Positions 11,121 through 21,298 of a stretch of 64,000 bases of DNA are shown here, in pieces. Source of the stretch: Galeruca laticollis (lineage: Eukaryota; Arthropoda; Insecta; Coleoptera; Chrysomelidae). Location: positions 30,657,567 to 30,721,566 of the forward strand of contig OY998184.1 in NCBI GenBank assembly GCA_963921935.1, in the 5' to 3' direction. Position 1 is the first letter of the stretch, and the number at the start of each line of letters is the position of its first letter. Under the pieces are notes generated by a model that had not been told where the DNA came from, did no database searches, and was given only the letters and a program-made list of their open reading frames with translations. Position numbers and translations under genes: made by a program.

Positions 11121-12512
11121 TATTGGGGGCGCGGGAAGAATGGAAGAAAGGTGAGAGATGGCTGCTCTCAGACATCGAATACTGATGTTAGTGAAAGGTT
11201 TAGATAGCGTGAGAGTGTGTAGGGCTCTGATGCAGGATTGTGAATGGAAGTGAATAATTGTAAATGTAATTCTATAAGTAAATTTATAGGGATGTAAAAG
11301 TAACCTTATTTTGGTGTCAGAGTGTTGTAAGGACTCTGACATCAGGAAGTAGAAATGATAAGGTTTTGATGTTAGAGTGGTGTAAGGACTCTAACGTTAT
11401 GAATGTAAGAATGAACAAGAGGCCTAGATGTATGCTAGTTCCTGTTTTGTAATGGCACGAATGTAAGCAATATACTCTAGAAATGGACTAGTGTTGTAAA
11501 CGATAAGAATGTAAGCAATATACTCTAGAAATGGACTGGATTTGTAAACGATAAGAATGTCAGCAATATATTCTAGAAATGGACTAGATTTGTAAACGAT
11601 AAGAATGTAAGCAATATACTCTAGAAATGGACTAGAGTTGAAAACGATAAGAATGTAAGCAATATACTCTAGAAATGGACTAGAGTTGGAAACGATAAGA
11701 ATGTAAGCAATATACTATAGAAATGGACTGGAGTTGTAAACGATAAGAATGTAAGCAATATAATCTAGAAATGGAGTAGAGTTGTAAACGATAAGAATAA
11801 ATGTATTATAATAGGAAAGAGAGAGCGTAAGTGAGTAAATACATGATTATGTTGTAGAAGAGTAAGGTTTGGATTAGGTTTTATGAGAAAGAAAGATGAA
11901 GGAATGAGAGAGATAGGAAAGGGCCAAGCGGCAGTTCTTTCGGGCCTACTGGATCTATGTACCAGCGCAATTCGCCACTGGCAGAGGCTAACCTGGTCCG
12001 ATTGGGGCCTAACGACTTACGTCACGCCAAGCGTCGACTCTAGATTAAAGCAATTGTGGTACCAGTCTGTTTAAGGAGTAACGGTCCAGGAACCTCGGGC
12101 ATATTTAAACAAAAAGGGAGACCAAGTTGTGAAGATATGTGAAATTCCATGAGAGAGCATGGAAAGCTTATGTGGGTGTTTCTCCGGTTTTTTTTATCAG
12201 AATGAATGGTGCTGGGTAAGAAAGGGAACGTTTTTCTTCGGAGAACGTGAAAACTCCAATGTAGCTTGCGCTACTCCCTTTCTACGCGGAGGAATGAATT
12301 GTATAGTGAGGGTGACTGTAAGAGAGTAATGTTTGAAAAATTAATGTGTGATTGAATAATGACATGACATGATCGTATAAGTACAAGTGATGTGACCACC
12401 AATATAAGATTAAATGTAAGAGAGATCTTCTTTACGTATACGGTTGTTTATTTGTGCAACGAGAGAAGCGCTTTGTCACGTTGACAAGGTATAAATAACT
12501 TTTCTTATTCAT
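11121..12512 (-). other. BEL/Pao 3' non-coding region
   Basis: No coding homology between the integrase stop and the 3' LTR. Near 11,310-11,400 there is a roughly 65-bp duplicated unit (a 'gtaaggactct' segment appears twice), followed by a 48-bp repeat array (11,461-11,797). ORFs at 11,103-11,342 and 11,883-12,074 have no recognisable content. Confidence 0.6.
11461..11797. repeat. 48-bp tandem repeat, about 7 copies
   Basis: Unit begins near ATGTAAGCAATATACTC and repeats every 48 bp with one to three differences per copy. It lies within the BEL/Pao 3' non-coding region. Confidence 0.95.
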
Positions 12513-14110
12513 GTTTCTGAAGAATCAGGCATGGGTGACGGAATGATTTTGACAATTGGTCGAGTGTAAGTACCTGAAGCGGTTTTGACTTGGACTGAAC
12601 GGATTTTACCGTCTTTACCAGCTGTGACGCCTGTTATGCGGGCTAAAGGCCATCATAAGGGAGGGGAGTCGTCGTACTTGATTAAGACCATGGTTCCTAT
12701 AGTGAGATATTTAGATGGGGTCGTCTGGAAGGGACGGGAAGGTAATACACGACGTGCAGATAGATCAGACATGATTTGCTGTGCTGTGATGGCCTTGAAC
12801 CTGGGGCACATTAGACATTTGTCTATGATGCGCTTGATCTTGCGCTGGCCATAAATGGGCCAGAATTTTAGACGGATATTGGCGAGAACATTTTGAGGAC
12901 CACTGTGTCCTAAACGTATGTGTTTTTTGCGTGAGACCAGGGTAGTGAAATGACAATGAGCAGGCAGTAGAATTGGGTGTTTTTGTTCGTAGGAAACGGG
13001 GGAATCCCCCTCCGACTCTAATAAGATTGTCCTTGTCTATAAAAAGGTTTAATGATATAAGACGTTTATCTAAGGGTAGTTGATTTTTTTGTAGTGTGCG
13101 ATAAAGGGTTGGGAAGCTGTCTGTTTGCACCTGGCGTACAAGGAAAAGTAAAGCAGTGTCTAGATTTTCTCTAGAGAAGGTTTTTTGTGTAGTAGCAGGA
13201 TGACGGATGATTTCTATAAATTTGTATATGTATGCCATAGCTCTGACTAGTTTGGTTAGAGTTGCTGAACGAGTTAGTAGGACTATGAAGGGGTTTGCTG
13301 GTTTCGCTGTCGTGACGAGTGACTTTTTATTTGCTACAGGGGGGTCCGGTAGACAGGGAACGGTATCGTGACAGGACGTGTCGTCGGAGGATTCCCATAG
13401 AAAAGGAGGTCCACAGAACCACTTGTTACTGGGAAATTCTAAGGGCTGGCCCCTTGATAGGATGTCCACAGGGTTGAGGTGAGATCGACTACGTCTCCAC
13501 GTAGCGGAATGGGTTGCTTGTTGAATTTGAGTGACTCTGTTGCAGACAAAAACTGTGCATCTAGTGGGTATGCTTTTTATCCAGGACAGGGCTATTTGAG
13601 AATCGGACCATAAAATGGAAGATGAGATTTTTAATTGTTGATCAAGGATGTTGCGCATAATTCTTATTTGGGAACTGTAATTGGTTTGTTGAGAGGAGCG
13701 ACACGGGATTTGTCAGTCAATGAACTGGCATCACAGAAACCGTGGAGTTCGATGTGTGATATTTGTTTGTTTTCAAATATATGCCTAGGGATATGTAATG
13801 ATGATAACTGGGTCACGTTTTCTACAAAATCATGCCATTTCTCTATGAGTACCAAGTCGTTGATGGGATCGTTCCATGCTATCTTGAGTAACCAAATATG
13901 TTGCATGATTAATTTTCCTTGAACGATCACAGTGTTGACCAGGCCTTAAGGGTCGAAGCATTGGGATATAATGGATAACATCAGTCTTTCAGTTAGTTTT
14001 TGATCGAAAGTGGCAGGGGATGATATCTGTAAGACGTCAGTTTTTGGGTTCCAGGTGATTCCTAAGACCTTACTAGGGTTATCGTCTAAATTGAGATAAG
14101 GTTAAACATT
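12513..14110 (-). pseudogene. BEL/Pao pol remainder: RT tail, RNase H, integrase ends
   Basis: Minus strand. Near 14,090-13,940, KVLGITWNPKTDVLQIS and the following residues match the Pao RT tail (the Peptidase_A17-annotated region). RNase H follows (HIELHGFCDAS near 13,740; ILWSDSQIALSWIKS near 13,610). The reading frame shifts near 12,985, after which the zinc-binding integrase end continues (CHFTTLV, then H...H...CLMCPRF near 12,810). It then passes straight from LPSRPFQ to the C-terminal GTMVLIKYDD...WPLARI segment, so the integrase DDE core is deleted. The stop is near 12,513. The earlier RT palm is also gone. Confidence 0.82.
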
Positions 14111-14121
14111 GAGTCATTATT

Positions 14122-14634
14122 CTAGTTGTTATTACGGATACCAGATACACAGAGGGGTTGTTTAAATGTTTTTCCATTCAGCTGATTAACTAAATGGGAG
14201 CAAATGAACGAATTTTGACTTCCTTGGTCAAGGAGGGCTCTAGCTGTAATTGCGATGCCTGATTGAGGGTAAATAAGAATGTTAGCTGTGGCGAGAAGCA
14301 CATGGCTTCCATTTGAATTGAGCATTGTCAAATTAGGGAGGGTTTGAGTGTTATTCTCTTCTGATTGAACGACATGACTATTCCTGGAGGTTGAAGGAAC
14401 ATCATTAATTATTTCAGTTGAATTTCCTGGATAAGAGTGAGAGTAGATACGTTGTCCTGAAGATGTAGGATGTGAATGGTTATTATTTCTGTTGAAAGTT
14501 CTTGTATCCGAGTTTTGTATGGATGGGTTGTCTGAATGAAGCAAGGTGTGATGTCGTTTTTGACAGATTGAACAGGTTTTTACCAAAATGCAATTGGATA
14601 TTGAGTGTTTATAGCCAAGGCACCTCAAGCACAT
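14122..14634 (-). pseudogene. BEL/Pao zinc knuckles and aspartic protease (DUF1758-like)
   Basis: A 170-residue stretch with a Cys/His zinc motif (CLRCLGYKHSISNC, then CSICQKRHHTLLH) and, near its end, a retropepsin-like segment ALLDQGSQNSFI. The usual protease motif is Asp-Ser/Thr-Gly-Ser; here it is Asp-Gln-Gly-Ser, a variant also met in Pao proteins. It follows gag in a different frame with a 10-bp overlap, and ends shortly before the deletion junction that removed RT. Confidence 0.8.
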
Positions 14635-15791
14635 TTTGTTCTCTCTAATGTACTTACTTCGATCAGGAATAGAAAGCCGTCCGAATTGGGATCATCCATA
14701 AATTTTTTGGCTGTTTCCTTGCAAAATGAGCATGTTGAAGATGGATAATTGGAAGTAGGGTATGCGCTAGACGAAGGTTGATTGCGTTGACCATTATTAT
14801 GATGTGGGTTTGTTTCGGGATGTGAATGTTGGTTTGCAAATAATGCTACTCTGTTGGTTGGTATGGTCACATTAGAAGACTGGTTACGATGATGGAATGT
14901 ATCAGGTTTGGGATCTTGGGTTAACAAGTTTTCTAAGACCGTACATTTTTTCTCCAAAAAGTCAAAAAAAGTATCACTAGCAATTAAATTCTGATCAGTC
15001 TCTTTTTCTTCAAGAGATCTTTTTGTATTATAATCTAATTTTGTTTTTAATATGTGAACGATTATTGCATCAAATAACTCTTCCTTATGGATATTTAGAT
15101 TTAACAATGACTTTACGATAGATCTAGCTTCGGACGTGAATGTTCTTAATTGTTGAGCAGTACATTTTGAGAGGTTATTACAGGCTATCAAACGGTGAAA
15201 ATGGGCAGTAACAATCTGCCGTGTATATTTGTATTTAGAGATCAGTAAATCCAACGCTACATCAAAATTGGTTTCATTTACCGGTAATTGAGAAACTAAA
15301 TTGAGCGGGTCACCTTTCAAGTATGATTTCAAATAGTAGAATTCTTCAGTTTTGGATGTAAGCCGGGTGTTGTTCACTATTAGTGCATTAAAAAGATCTA
15401 TGAAGGCAGTGTATTTAGTGGTATCTACTAAGAAAATCGGTATTTCTATGGAAGGTAATCTAATGTGAGTTTCACTCTGAGAATGTACAGTTAATGGATT
15501 TGTTTGATTGAATTTAGAGTTTAATTTTTCGAAAGCATTTTGTAGTTTGTAGTGTAATGAGTAATATTATTCATCAATCTGGCTTCTATCGTCAAATTCT
15601 AATTCAGTATCTACGGCTATGGTTTCAATTTCGTCTTTAATCTCAGAGTATTTAGAGTAATATTTCTCTAAGTTGTCTATTCGGGATTTGACAGCATACT
15701 TGTCTGACTCGTCCAAATTGTTATGGAACCAGTTACAAATACGAGTAATTGCTGCTTTGCAACTACCACGTTGTGTCTTTCATTGACCCAT
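14625..15791 (-). pseudogene. BEL/Pao gag (DUF1759-like)
   Basis: A possible ATG at 15,791-15,789 opens a frame of about 389 codons with two in-frame stops (codon 4 and near 15,570). From about 15,480 the frame is clean: a SIEIPIFLVDTTKYTAF segment corresponding to the 'LPKIELPxFxGD' start of Pao gag, the EEFYYLKSYLKGDPLNLV helix, and a Gln/Asn/Pro-rich tail. This region forms the capsid of BEL/Pao elements. The 250-residue uninterrupted part (15,377-14,625) begins with a GTG, so it is not a natural start. Confidence 0.82.
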
Positions 15792-16405
15792 TTTTAAAAT
15801 GATGTATTAATTATATGGTTAACATGAAATGTAAATCAATGAGTCATTGACTTGGCTATGTTTGAACAAGGGTTATTTTTGTATCAGCGTAATATATTTT
15901 TTGTTTCTATATTTGCTACCAGCCGTGCCTTTGTTTCAAGTTTTTTACGGCTCATTGCAATTTAAATGACACTGTAATTGTACCTGGTTTTCTCACACAA
16001 CAATACTGATTAGTGTTCCATAGCAATATTAATATGTAATTATTTAAGCGACACTGTACAATGAATTTATGTTACATAAAAAATATCAAATCACTTTTTC
16101 AAATAGTATAAATGTATAATTATGACTGACGCTTATTAATGATCCTGTCTTATGAATGTATGTTATATAAGAAATATCAACGATGTTATTATAGTCAATC
16201 AATATTCAGGTGTAATTATTTAAATCACAATGTCTCATGTAAATTTCAAAAGTTCAATATTCAAATACAGAGTTCTTGCTTTAGTAATAAATACCTTAGT
16301 TGCTTCTGTTGACACTGACCTCTAGGTTTAGTAGCTGTTGCATAATTCACCTGCTCGATTCAACCCGGCTGCAAATCTGGACCATTTTCTATTCACTGAT
16401 TTAAT
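15792..16405 (-). other. BEL/Pao leader
   Basis: Non-coding leader between primer site and gag. At 16,344-16,370 there is a second tRNA-end-like sequence resembling the primer site that touches the LTR. Confidence 0.65.
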
Positions 16406-16422
16406 CCGGCTTCGAATGACCA
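16406..16422 (-). promoter_or_regulatory. BEL/Pao primer-binding site
   Basis: Minus strand TGGTCATTCGAAGCCGG begins directly at the end of the 5' LTR with no spacer. TGG complements a tRNA CCA end and TTCGAA resembles a T-loop. The tRNA species was not identified. Confidence 0.75.
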
Positions 16423-17226
16423 TGTTCTAATCAACCCTTTTTTCACTTGGGTTAATAGATGGAATGTAAAGTTTTTTATTGTTAAATGTTTTTCTCGAAG
16501 GACCGTATATTGTATTCACTATATTGTAGGTGTACGATTATGATGGATGAAGAAATTAAACAATTATTCCACTTTCATGTTGTTATATTGTAGGAATTTA
16601 TAACGTGTTCTTTTGTATAAACAGTTAAGAATCTCACTGGATCATACGCGTGTTGCACTTTGATTATTTAGCACATAATCTGCTGGAGTAATGATTAATT
16701 ACATATGTGGTTTACCGGGACCAACGCCGGGTGCTCTTATAACATGAGTACCATTATGTACGACGGTTAAATGATGAAGAGGCAAAATGTAATGTAGTTG
16801 GCGTATTCATACGTCGGTTAACGTAGTTGCGAGGAAGAAGCAAAATACTAGGATCTGGCCAATGGTATAAAAGTATTTGAAACGTAACGGTCGGATACAG
16901 CAAATGAAAATTTGCAGTTAGGGTGATTTTTTTGTGGCCTGAAAAGGTTTCGTAGATACAGGTAACAGAGTTTTTTATGAAGCGATAAGGTGTCGGGTAC
17001 TTTGAAATATTCATTGGAATTTCAGATAACGGTATTTATCTTTATGTCTTATGTGGTAGTAAAGTTAAAATGAATTTTTTGTTGATGTAAGGAAATATTA
17101 AAGGTGGAGAAGAAGGATATATTTAGTTATATGTTTTGAGCAGAATATTAGAATTGTACTATATAGGGGAAGTTGAAAATAAAAATCACAGGAGGAGGAA
17201 TTTGGTAATTAAATCAAATTCGAACA
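16423..17226 (-). repeat. BEL/Pao 5' LTR
   Basis: Begins TGTTCTAATC and ends TTCGAACA on the plus strand, followed by the duplication TACGG (17,227-17,231) and then PLE coding sequence. Confidence 0.93.
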
Positions 17227-17231
17227 TACGG
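17227..17231. repeat. BEL/Pao target-site duplication TACGG (right)
   Basis: Matches 10,306-10,310. Confidence 0.9.
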
Positions 17232-17401
17232 AACATGAGTTTGACTATATGACTTTAAAAATGTTAGAAGCAGAGAACAGATATAAGAACAGGTTATTTC
17301 TGGAAATGTGCTACATTAATAAAACAAAAAACACCATAAATTATAAATCTGACGTCAATCAATTGAGTAATATCTATTGTAACATTCTAAATAACATTTA
17401 A
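17232..17401 (+). pseudogene. Penelope-like element GIY-YIG C-terminal end (part 2)
   Basis: Continues the PLE frame left at 10,310 with no base lost: the interrupted codon is completed by 17,232-17,233. The piece reads EHEFDYMTLKMLEAE and ends at a TAA (17,399-17,401). In Penelope proteins this segment follows the GIY-YIG catalytic block and completes the endonuclease domain. Confidence 0.85.
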
Positions 17402-17625
17402 GTTTCACCCTATACAATTAAAAAGTACGTCAGTTGTATATCCCTGTAATTAGTTTGGCTCTACACTTTCTATAACAAAAAAAACTGGTTGTTAATTTTA
17501 TCAGCATGTTTAATTGTAAAATCTGCACTGTCTGAAAATGTGTTGAACGTGTTGTGCTGTTTTATATTTCAATTAACTGACACCAATTTTCTGTAAGTAG
17601 TAATTTTAAAATGTTTTATCATTGT
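17402..17625 (+). repeat. PLE 3' untranslated region and first part of its right terminal repeat
   Basis: After the stop codon, 17,546-17,620 matches the reverse complement of 9440-9512. The match stops at 17,625, where the Gypsy LTR begins, and resumes at 27,984. Confidence 0.85.
17621..17625. repeat. Gypsy target-site duplication ATTGT (left)
   Basis: ATTGT is repeated at 27,984-27,988. The uninterrupted PLE terminus (seen in the inverted left copy) has one ATTGT here, which supports the call. The exact edge is ambiguous by one or two bases. Confidence 0.75.
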
Positions 17626-17905
17626 CTAATGATATACGATTATGTATCACTATAATCCCTATTATTTACTGATGTCACCACTCTAATAAATGGGTATTTT
17701 CTTTTTCGTTCTTATGGTGAAGCCGTGATAAACTCAGCCGATGTTGCTGATATCCCAGGCTGTCACCACTCTAATGATATACGATTATGTATCACTATTA
17801 TTATTTACTGATGTCACCACTCTAATAAATGGGTATTTTCTTTTTCGTTCTTATGGTGAAGCCGTGATAAACTCAGCCGATGTTGCTGATATCCCAGGCT
17901 GTCAC
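17626..17905. repeat. 145-bp tandem duplication in the Gypsy 3' LTR
   Basis: CTAATGATATACGATTATG begins at 17,626 and again at 17,771. The second copy lacks 8 bp near its start. A partial third start follows near 17,908. Confidence 0.93.
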
Positions 17906-19394
17906 CAATCTAATAAACACCACTATGTAGCTACCAAAGATAATAATCGCTGTCACCAGTGTAATAACTTGTATTGTATCGAATCGGTATTATCCTATAG
18001 TTCCTAGTAGTATCCTATATCTGGGGTAATGTATATAGTAGTTCTCTGTTACCAGTGTAGTAACTCTATCTATCGTCCCTTTTTTCTCTATCTGTACAGC
18101 TGCTGTCACCAGTACCTGATGGCACAAAAAAAATTATAGAACCCGGGATTCTCCCTGCGGAATTTCCTCGAGGAAGGGGGGTTGTTCCGGGCTCGAGCGG
18201 TCGAAGACGTCGTGGGGCCCCTTGGGCTTATACAGTGTGCCAAGCCCGAGTTCGTAGTGCAGGGTTAGCTGGTCCGACCTATTTGACGGGTATGGGGATG
18301 GTGAGGATTGAGATAATTGAAAGGTTAGAGCATATGATAACAATATATTACAAAAAAAACAAAACTGTGTCAAATAACCTCCGAAAGTAAACTAGTATTA
18401 GCGGTACCTGAACTATGACCTCTATTTCTAGTATAAACGTCTACCAAACTCTATGATCTAGGATTTAACTAAAATTCTCAAGTGTACAATATAAAATATC
18501 TCTGAAATGGTTTTAACTTATGGATCTCCAGTGCAACGGAGAATATCGATATGTTTGACTAAAATCCCTAGTGTAACGTAAATAACTCTAAAAAAGATTA
18601 CATATAGTGGAAAAGATCTCTAATGTCGAATTAGGTATAGTATCGAGCCAAATGTAGTTATATCTACGTAGTTTGATTAAACTGATTAGATGATAGAGAG
18701 ATAATATGCACAAAAAAAAATCTCTGAATATAACTAGATAAAATGCCTCTATACTCTTGGGCCTTAGCGGTAGATGAAGGGCGCTGATGTATAAGAACAC
18801 TCGATATGACTGAACACCTTGTAGAGTCCCTTAACTTTCTTGGGTTACCCGATTTAGTCAAAGAAAAAAAAAATATAATAACACAAACCAATATTCAATA
18901 TAATAAATGAATTTGAACTTTTTAAAAAACTTACGTTTTGAAAATCCCACCGGTCACATAAATATTCACACTATTACTTTTTGAGGGTGAGGGTCAGACT
19001 TGCCTCACCAGGGGAGAGATAATACCTATCTCACCGACTGACTGACGGACTGACTGTCCCTTTTCCTAATATTTTTTCCATATTTATTTCCGTAATTCAC
19101 CTTCAATGAAGGTTAATTATTCATATTTGTTTTATTTCGTGGTTTACCAAACTGACCTGTACGTGATATCTAATATTGTGTTAACCTTTGTTTTGTTTGT
19201 ATATTTTCCTTTGGTTGAGGTCGATAATTAATAACTATTTTGAATTAAAAAACGAAATTCTATAGTGTTAGCCTTGTTTTGTTTAAATGTTTTAATTTAT
19301 TTGAGGTCGGTAAATTTGATAACGATTTTGAATTAAAAGAAATTATCTATATAGGGTGTTTTTAGAACCTGTGTCATATCTCGTGTTTATTACA
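17626..19394 (-). repeat. Gypsy 3' LTR (left copy, with internal duplications)
   Basis: Minus strand starts TGTAATAAACACGAG at 19,394. From about 17,949 upward it matches the right LTR. The outer 320 bp carry a 145-bp tandem duplication (17,626-17,770 and 17,771-17,905) that the right LTR lacks. A GTAAGT donor-like site lies on the minus strand near 18,935. Confidence 0.85.
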
Positions 19395-19408
19395 TCACTT
19401 CCCCCCTT
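19395..19408 (-). promoter_or_regulatory. Gypsy polypurine tract
   Basis: Minus strand AAGGGGGGAAGTGA directly precedes the LTR start TGTAATAAAC. This is the expected plus-strand primer of an LTR element. Confidence 0.85.
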
Positions 19409-19552
19409 GTAAAAGTGTTGTGACGTTTCAGGTCCAACACCTTTTTTATACCTTAACTAATACCTTAACATTGATGATTACATTAACATGAATTCTGTAC
19501 TACATATAGTAAGTTTTACGTACCGCGCACTTGACCGCACTCGCGTTCCGAT

Positions 19553-20639
19553 TTAACTGTTTTGATCCTGACCTAGGACACGATTATTTACACTCGCGAC
19601 ACTGCTGCTTAGTAGATCGTTCATGGAGTGATTTCTCTCCGTCCAGTGTTGCGTACTGGGGTGGCTCGTCTCGTGATGCTGTATCTGCTCCATTTCTATC
19701 GCCTCTTCGTCTTGTTTCTGGGTTCTGCTATGGGTATGTATTACCCATGCCGTAAGGGAATCCCATATGCTGCATAACATCGCTATCCCACATCCTACAG
19801 TCTGCTGGATGCGAATTGCGTTTAGTATCGTGTCTACTATGTATTTTAGTAGTTGGTATGTGCAGTATATACCAATTATACCGCTTATTATTGAACCTAT
19901 CTCTGTGAACCATTTCCAAGTGTGTTTTAGGGTTGATTCGGCTAGGTTTTTGATTTCCTGGAAAATATCTTACACTATGTATTCTTGGCTGTTACTTCTC
20001 TTTTTATTTCTTGAGAATGTCTCTCTTTGTTAGGCGTCGTTTATGTATTGCATGCATACGTGATATTTGTATGCTTGCTCTATTTATGAGATCGACATTC
20101 TGGGGTAGAATTGGCATTGTCGGTTGAAGGTTTTGGTTGTCTTCAAGGCAATGGCAATTCTCGGGTGCTCTGTTCGCTATATTATGATAGTAGGTTTCTC
20201 TTTTGTAGTGGTAAAACGAAACCTTTGTCTTCTTCTTCTATGTCTTAAACTTTTTCTGGGGTTTCGGTTGATTGTTGATACAATTATATTGCTTTGTATC
20301 TGTGCGTGGCTCGGCTTCTTCTTCTTCTGCTGCTTGGTCGACTACGGATGTGTGGCTATGCATCCCGCAGAAAAACATGAGTCTGGTTACAACTACTAGG
20401 CATGACCATACTGGTTGCCGTTTGGTTTCGTTGCTCTGGATAACTGGAATGTTCGTGCTTTCCCTGGCATACGTCATCTCGGGTTCCGGGCACTTTTGAA
20501 CGTCTTTTGGGGAGATCACTGTAAAGTTTGTATTGGGGATTGAACAGTCTTGAGCAGTTAGCGTAATTGCTGTTTGAAGCCCGCACATAACGAATGTTAC
20601 CCAGGTCAGAAAACGATCTGTCGTTTTATTGTCGCGCAC
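19553..20639 (-). pseudogene. Envelope glycoprotein relic with ectodomain deletion
   Basis: Minus strand, in the env position downstream of integrase. The 20,639-20,238 segment begins with a short hydrophobic stretch resembling a signal peptide and is Cys-containing. It resembles the N-terminal part of the chuvirus-like glycoproteins captured by some insect LTR elements. From about 20,030 to 19,553, in another frame, there is a hydrophobic membrane-spanning segment followed by a charged, His-rich tail, as at the end of such glycoproteins. Most of the ectodomain between them is missing, so no fusion protein can be made. Family assignment is by general resemblance and is tentative. Confidence 0.55.
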
Positions 20640-21298
20640 TTATTATACCTTTACAATTATTTGAACAATTACGTTTGTTAACATTCATTGGTTTCATATT
20701 TATAAGCATAATGTTCATTTATTACAGTTATTTATTACTATTCCTTCGGAAAAAAAATAATGCTTTTATTTTCCCTATGATAACGTTGTATTTTCGGTTT
20801 TATCCTTAGCTTATATTTTTTTCTCAATTGACCGAACTGTACAATCATTTAGGACTGTCAATTGAGTTTCCTGTGTAAGATTATTTCTTAATTTTCTAGT
20901 TGGTGACTGGAGTGTAACTTATGTGTTCACCTCGTAGTTATTGAAATTAAATCTTTCTTTTAACCATACTTTGGTTGACCTTGCAACGGTGCAAAAATTA
21001 TTTTTTAATATTGATTACCTAAAATGACCTTGCATTTATCGGTGTGTAATGGAGTTTCTTTAAATGTTTTATTTTGTCTTGGTCGACAATAATTACTTGT
21101 TTATTGTTTTACTTATAGTTAATAAATCTGTGTTTGTCTTAATTCTAGTGTACTTATTATGTATTTTATAACTTATTGTTTATGAGTGCTTGTGTATATC
21201 TATATGTATTACTGTTTCATAAAATTTTATTTCTTCTTAAAGCAAAATTTGACTTTCGTGTGAGATCGGTGTGTGTGAGTGACCTGTGTTTTTGGCGG
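20640..21298 (-). other. Gypsy pol-env spacer
   Basis: AT-rich stretch between the integrase stop and the env relic. No domain recognised on either strand. Confidence 0.55.

Larger units (their letters stand above)
10311..17226 (-). mobile_element. BEL/Pao LTR retrotransposon inserted in the PLE, internally deleted
   Basis: 6916 bp, flanked by TACGG duplications, with 810- and 804-bp LTRs (TG...CA) that are highly similar by eye. Transcribed on the minus strand. The order is 5' LTR (right), primer site, gag, protease, end of RT, RNase H, start and end of integrase, long 3' non-coding region with tandem repeats, 3' LTR (left). The central RT (including its YxDD box) and the integrase catalytic core are missing, so it cannot move by itself. 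Removing it restores the PLE reading frame exactly. Confidence 0.93.

Noticed and set aside
11461..11797. CRISPR-like regular repeats
   Set aside because: The 48-bp units are contiguous with no unique spacers, and lie inside a retrotransposon of a eukaryote.
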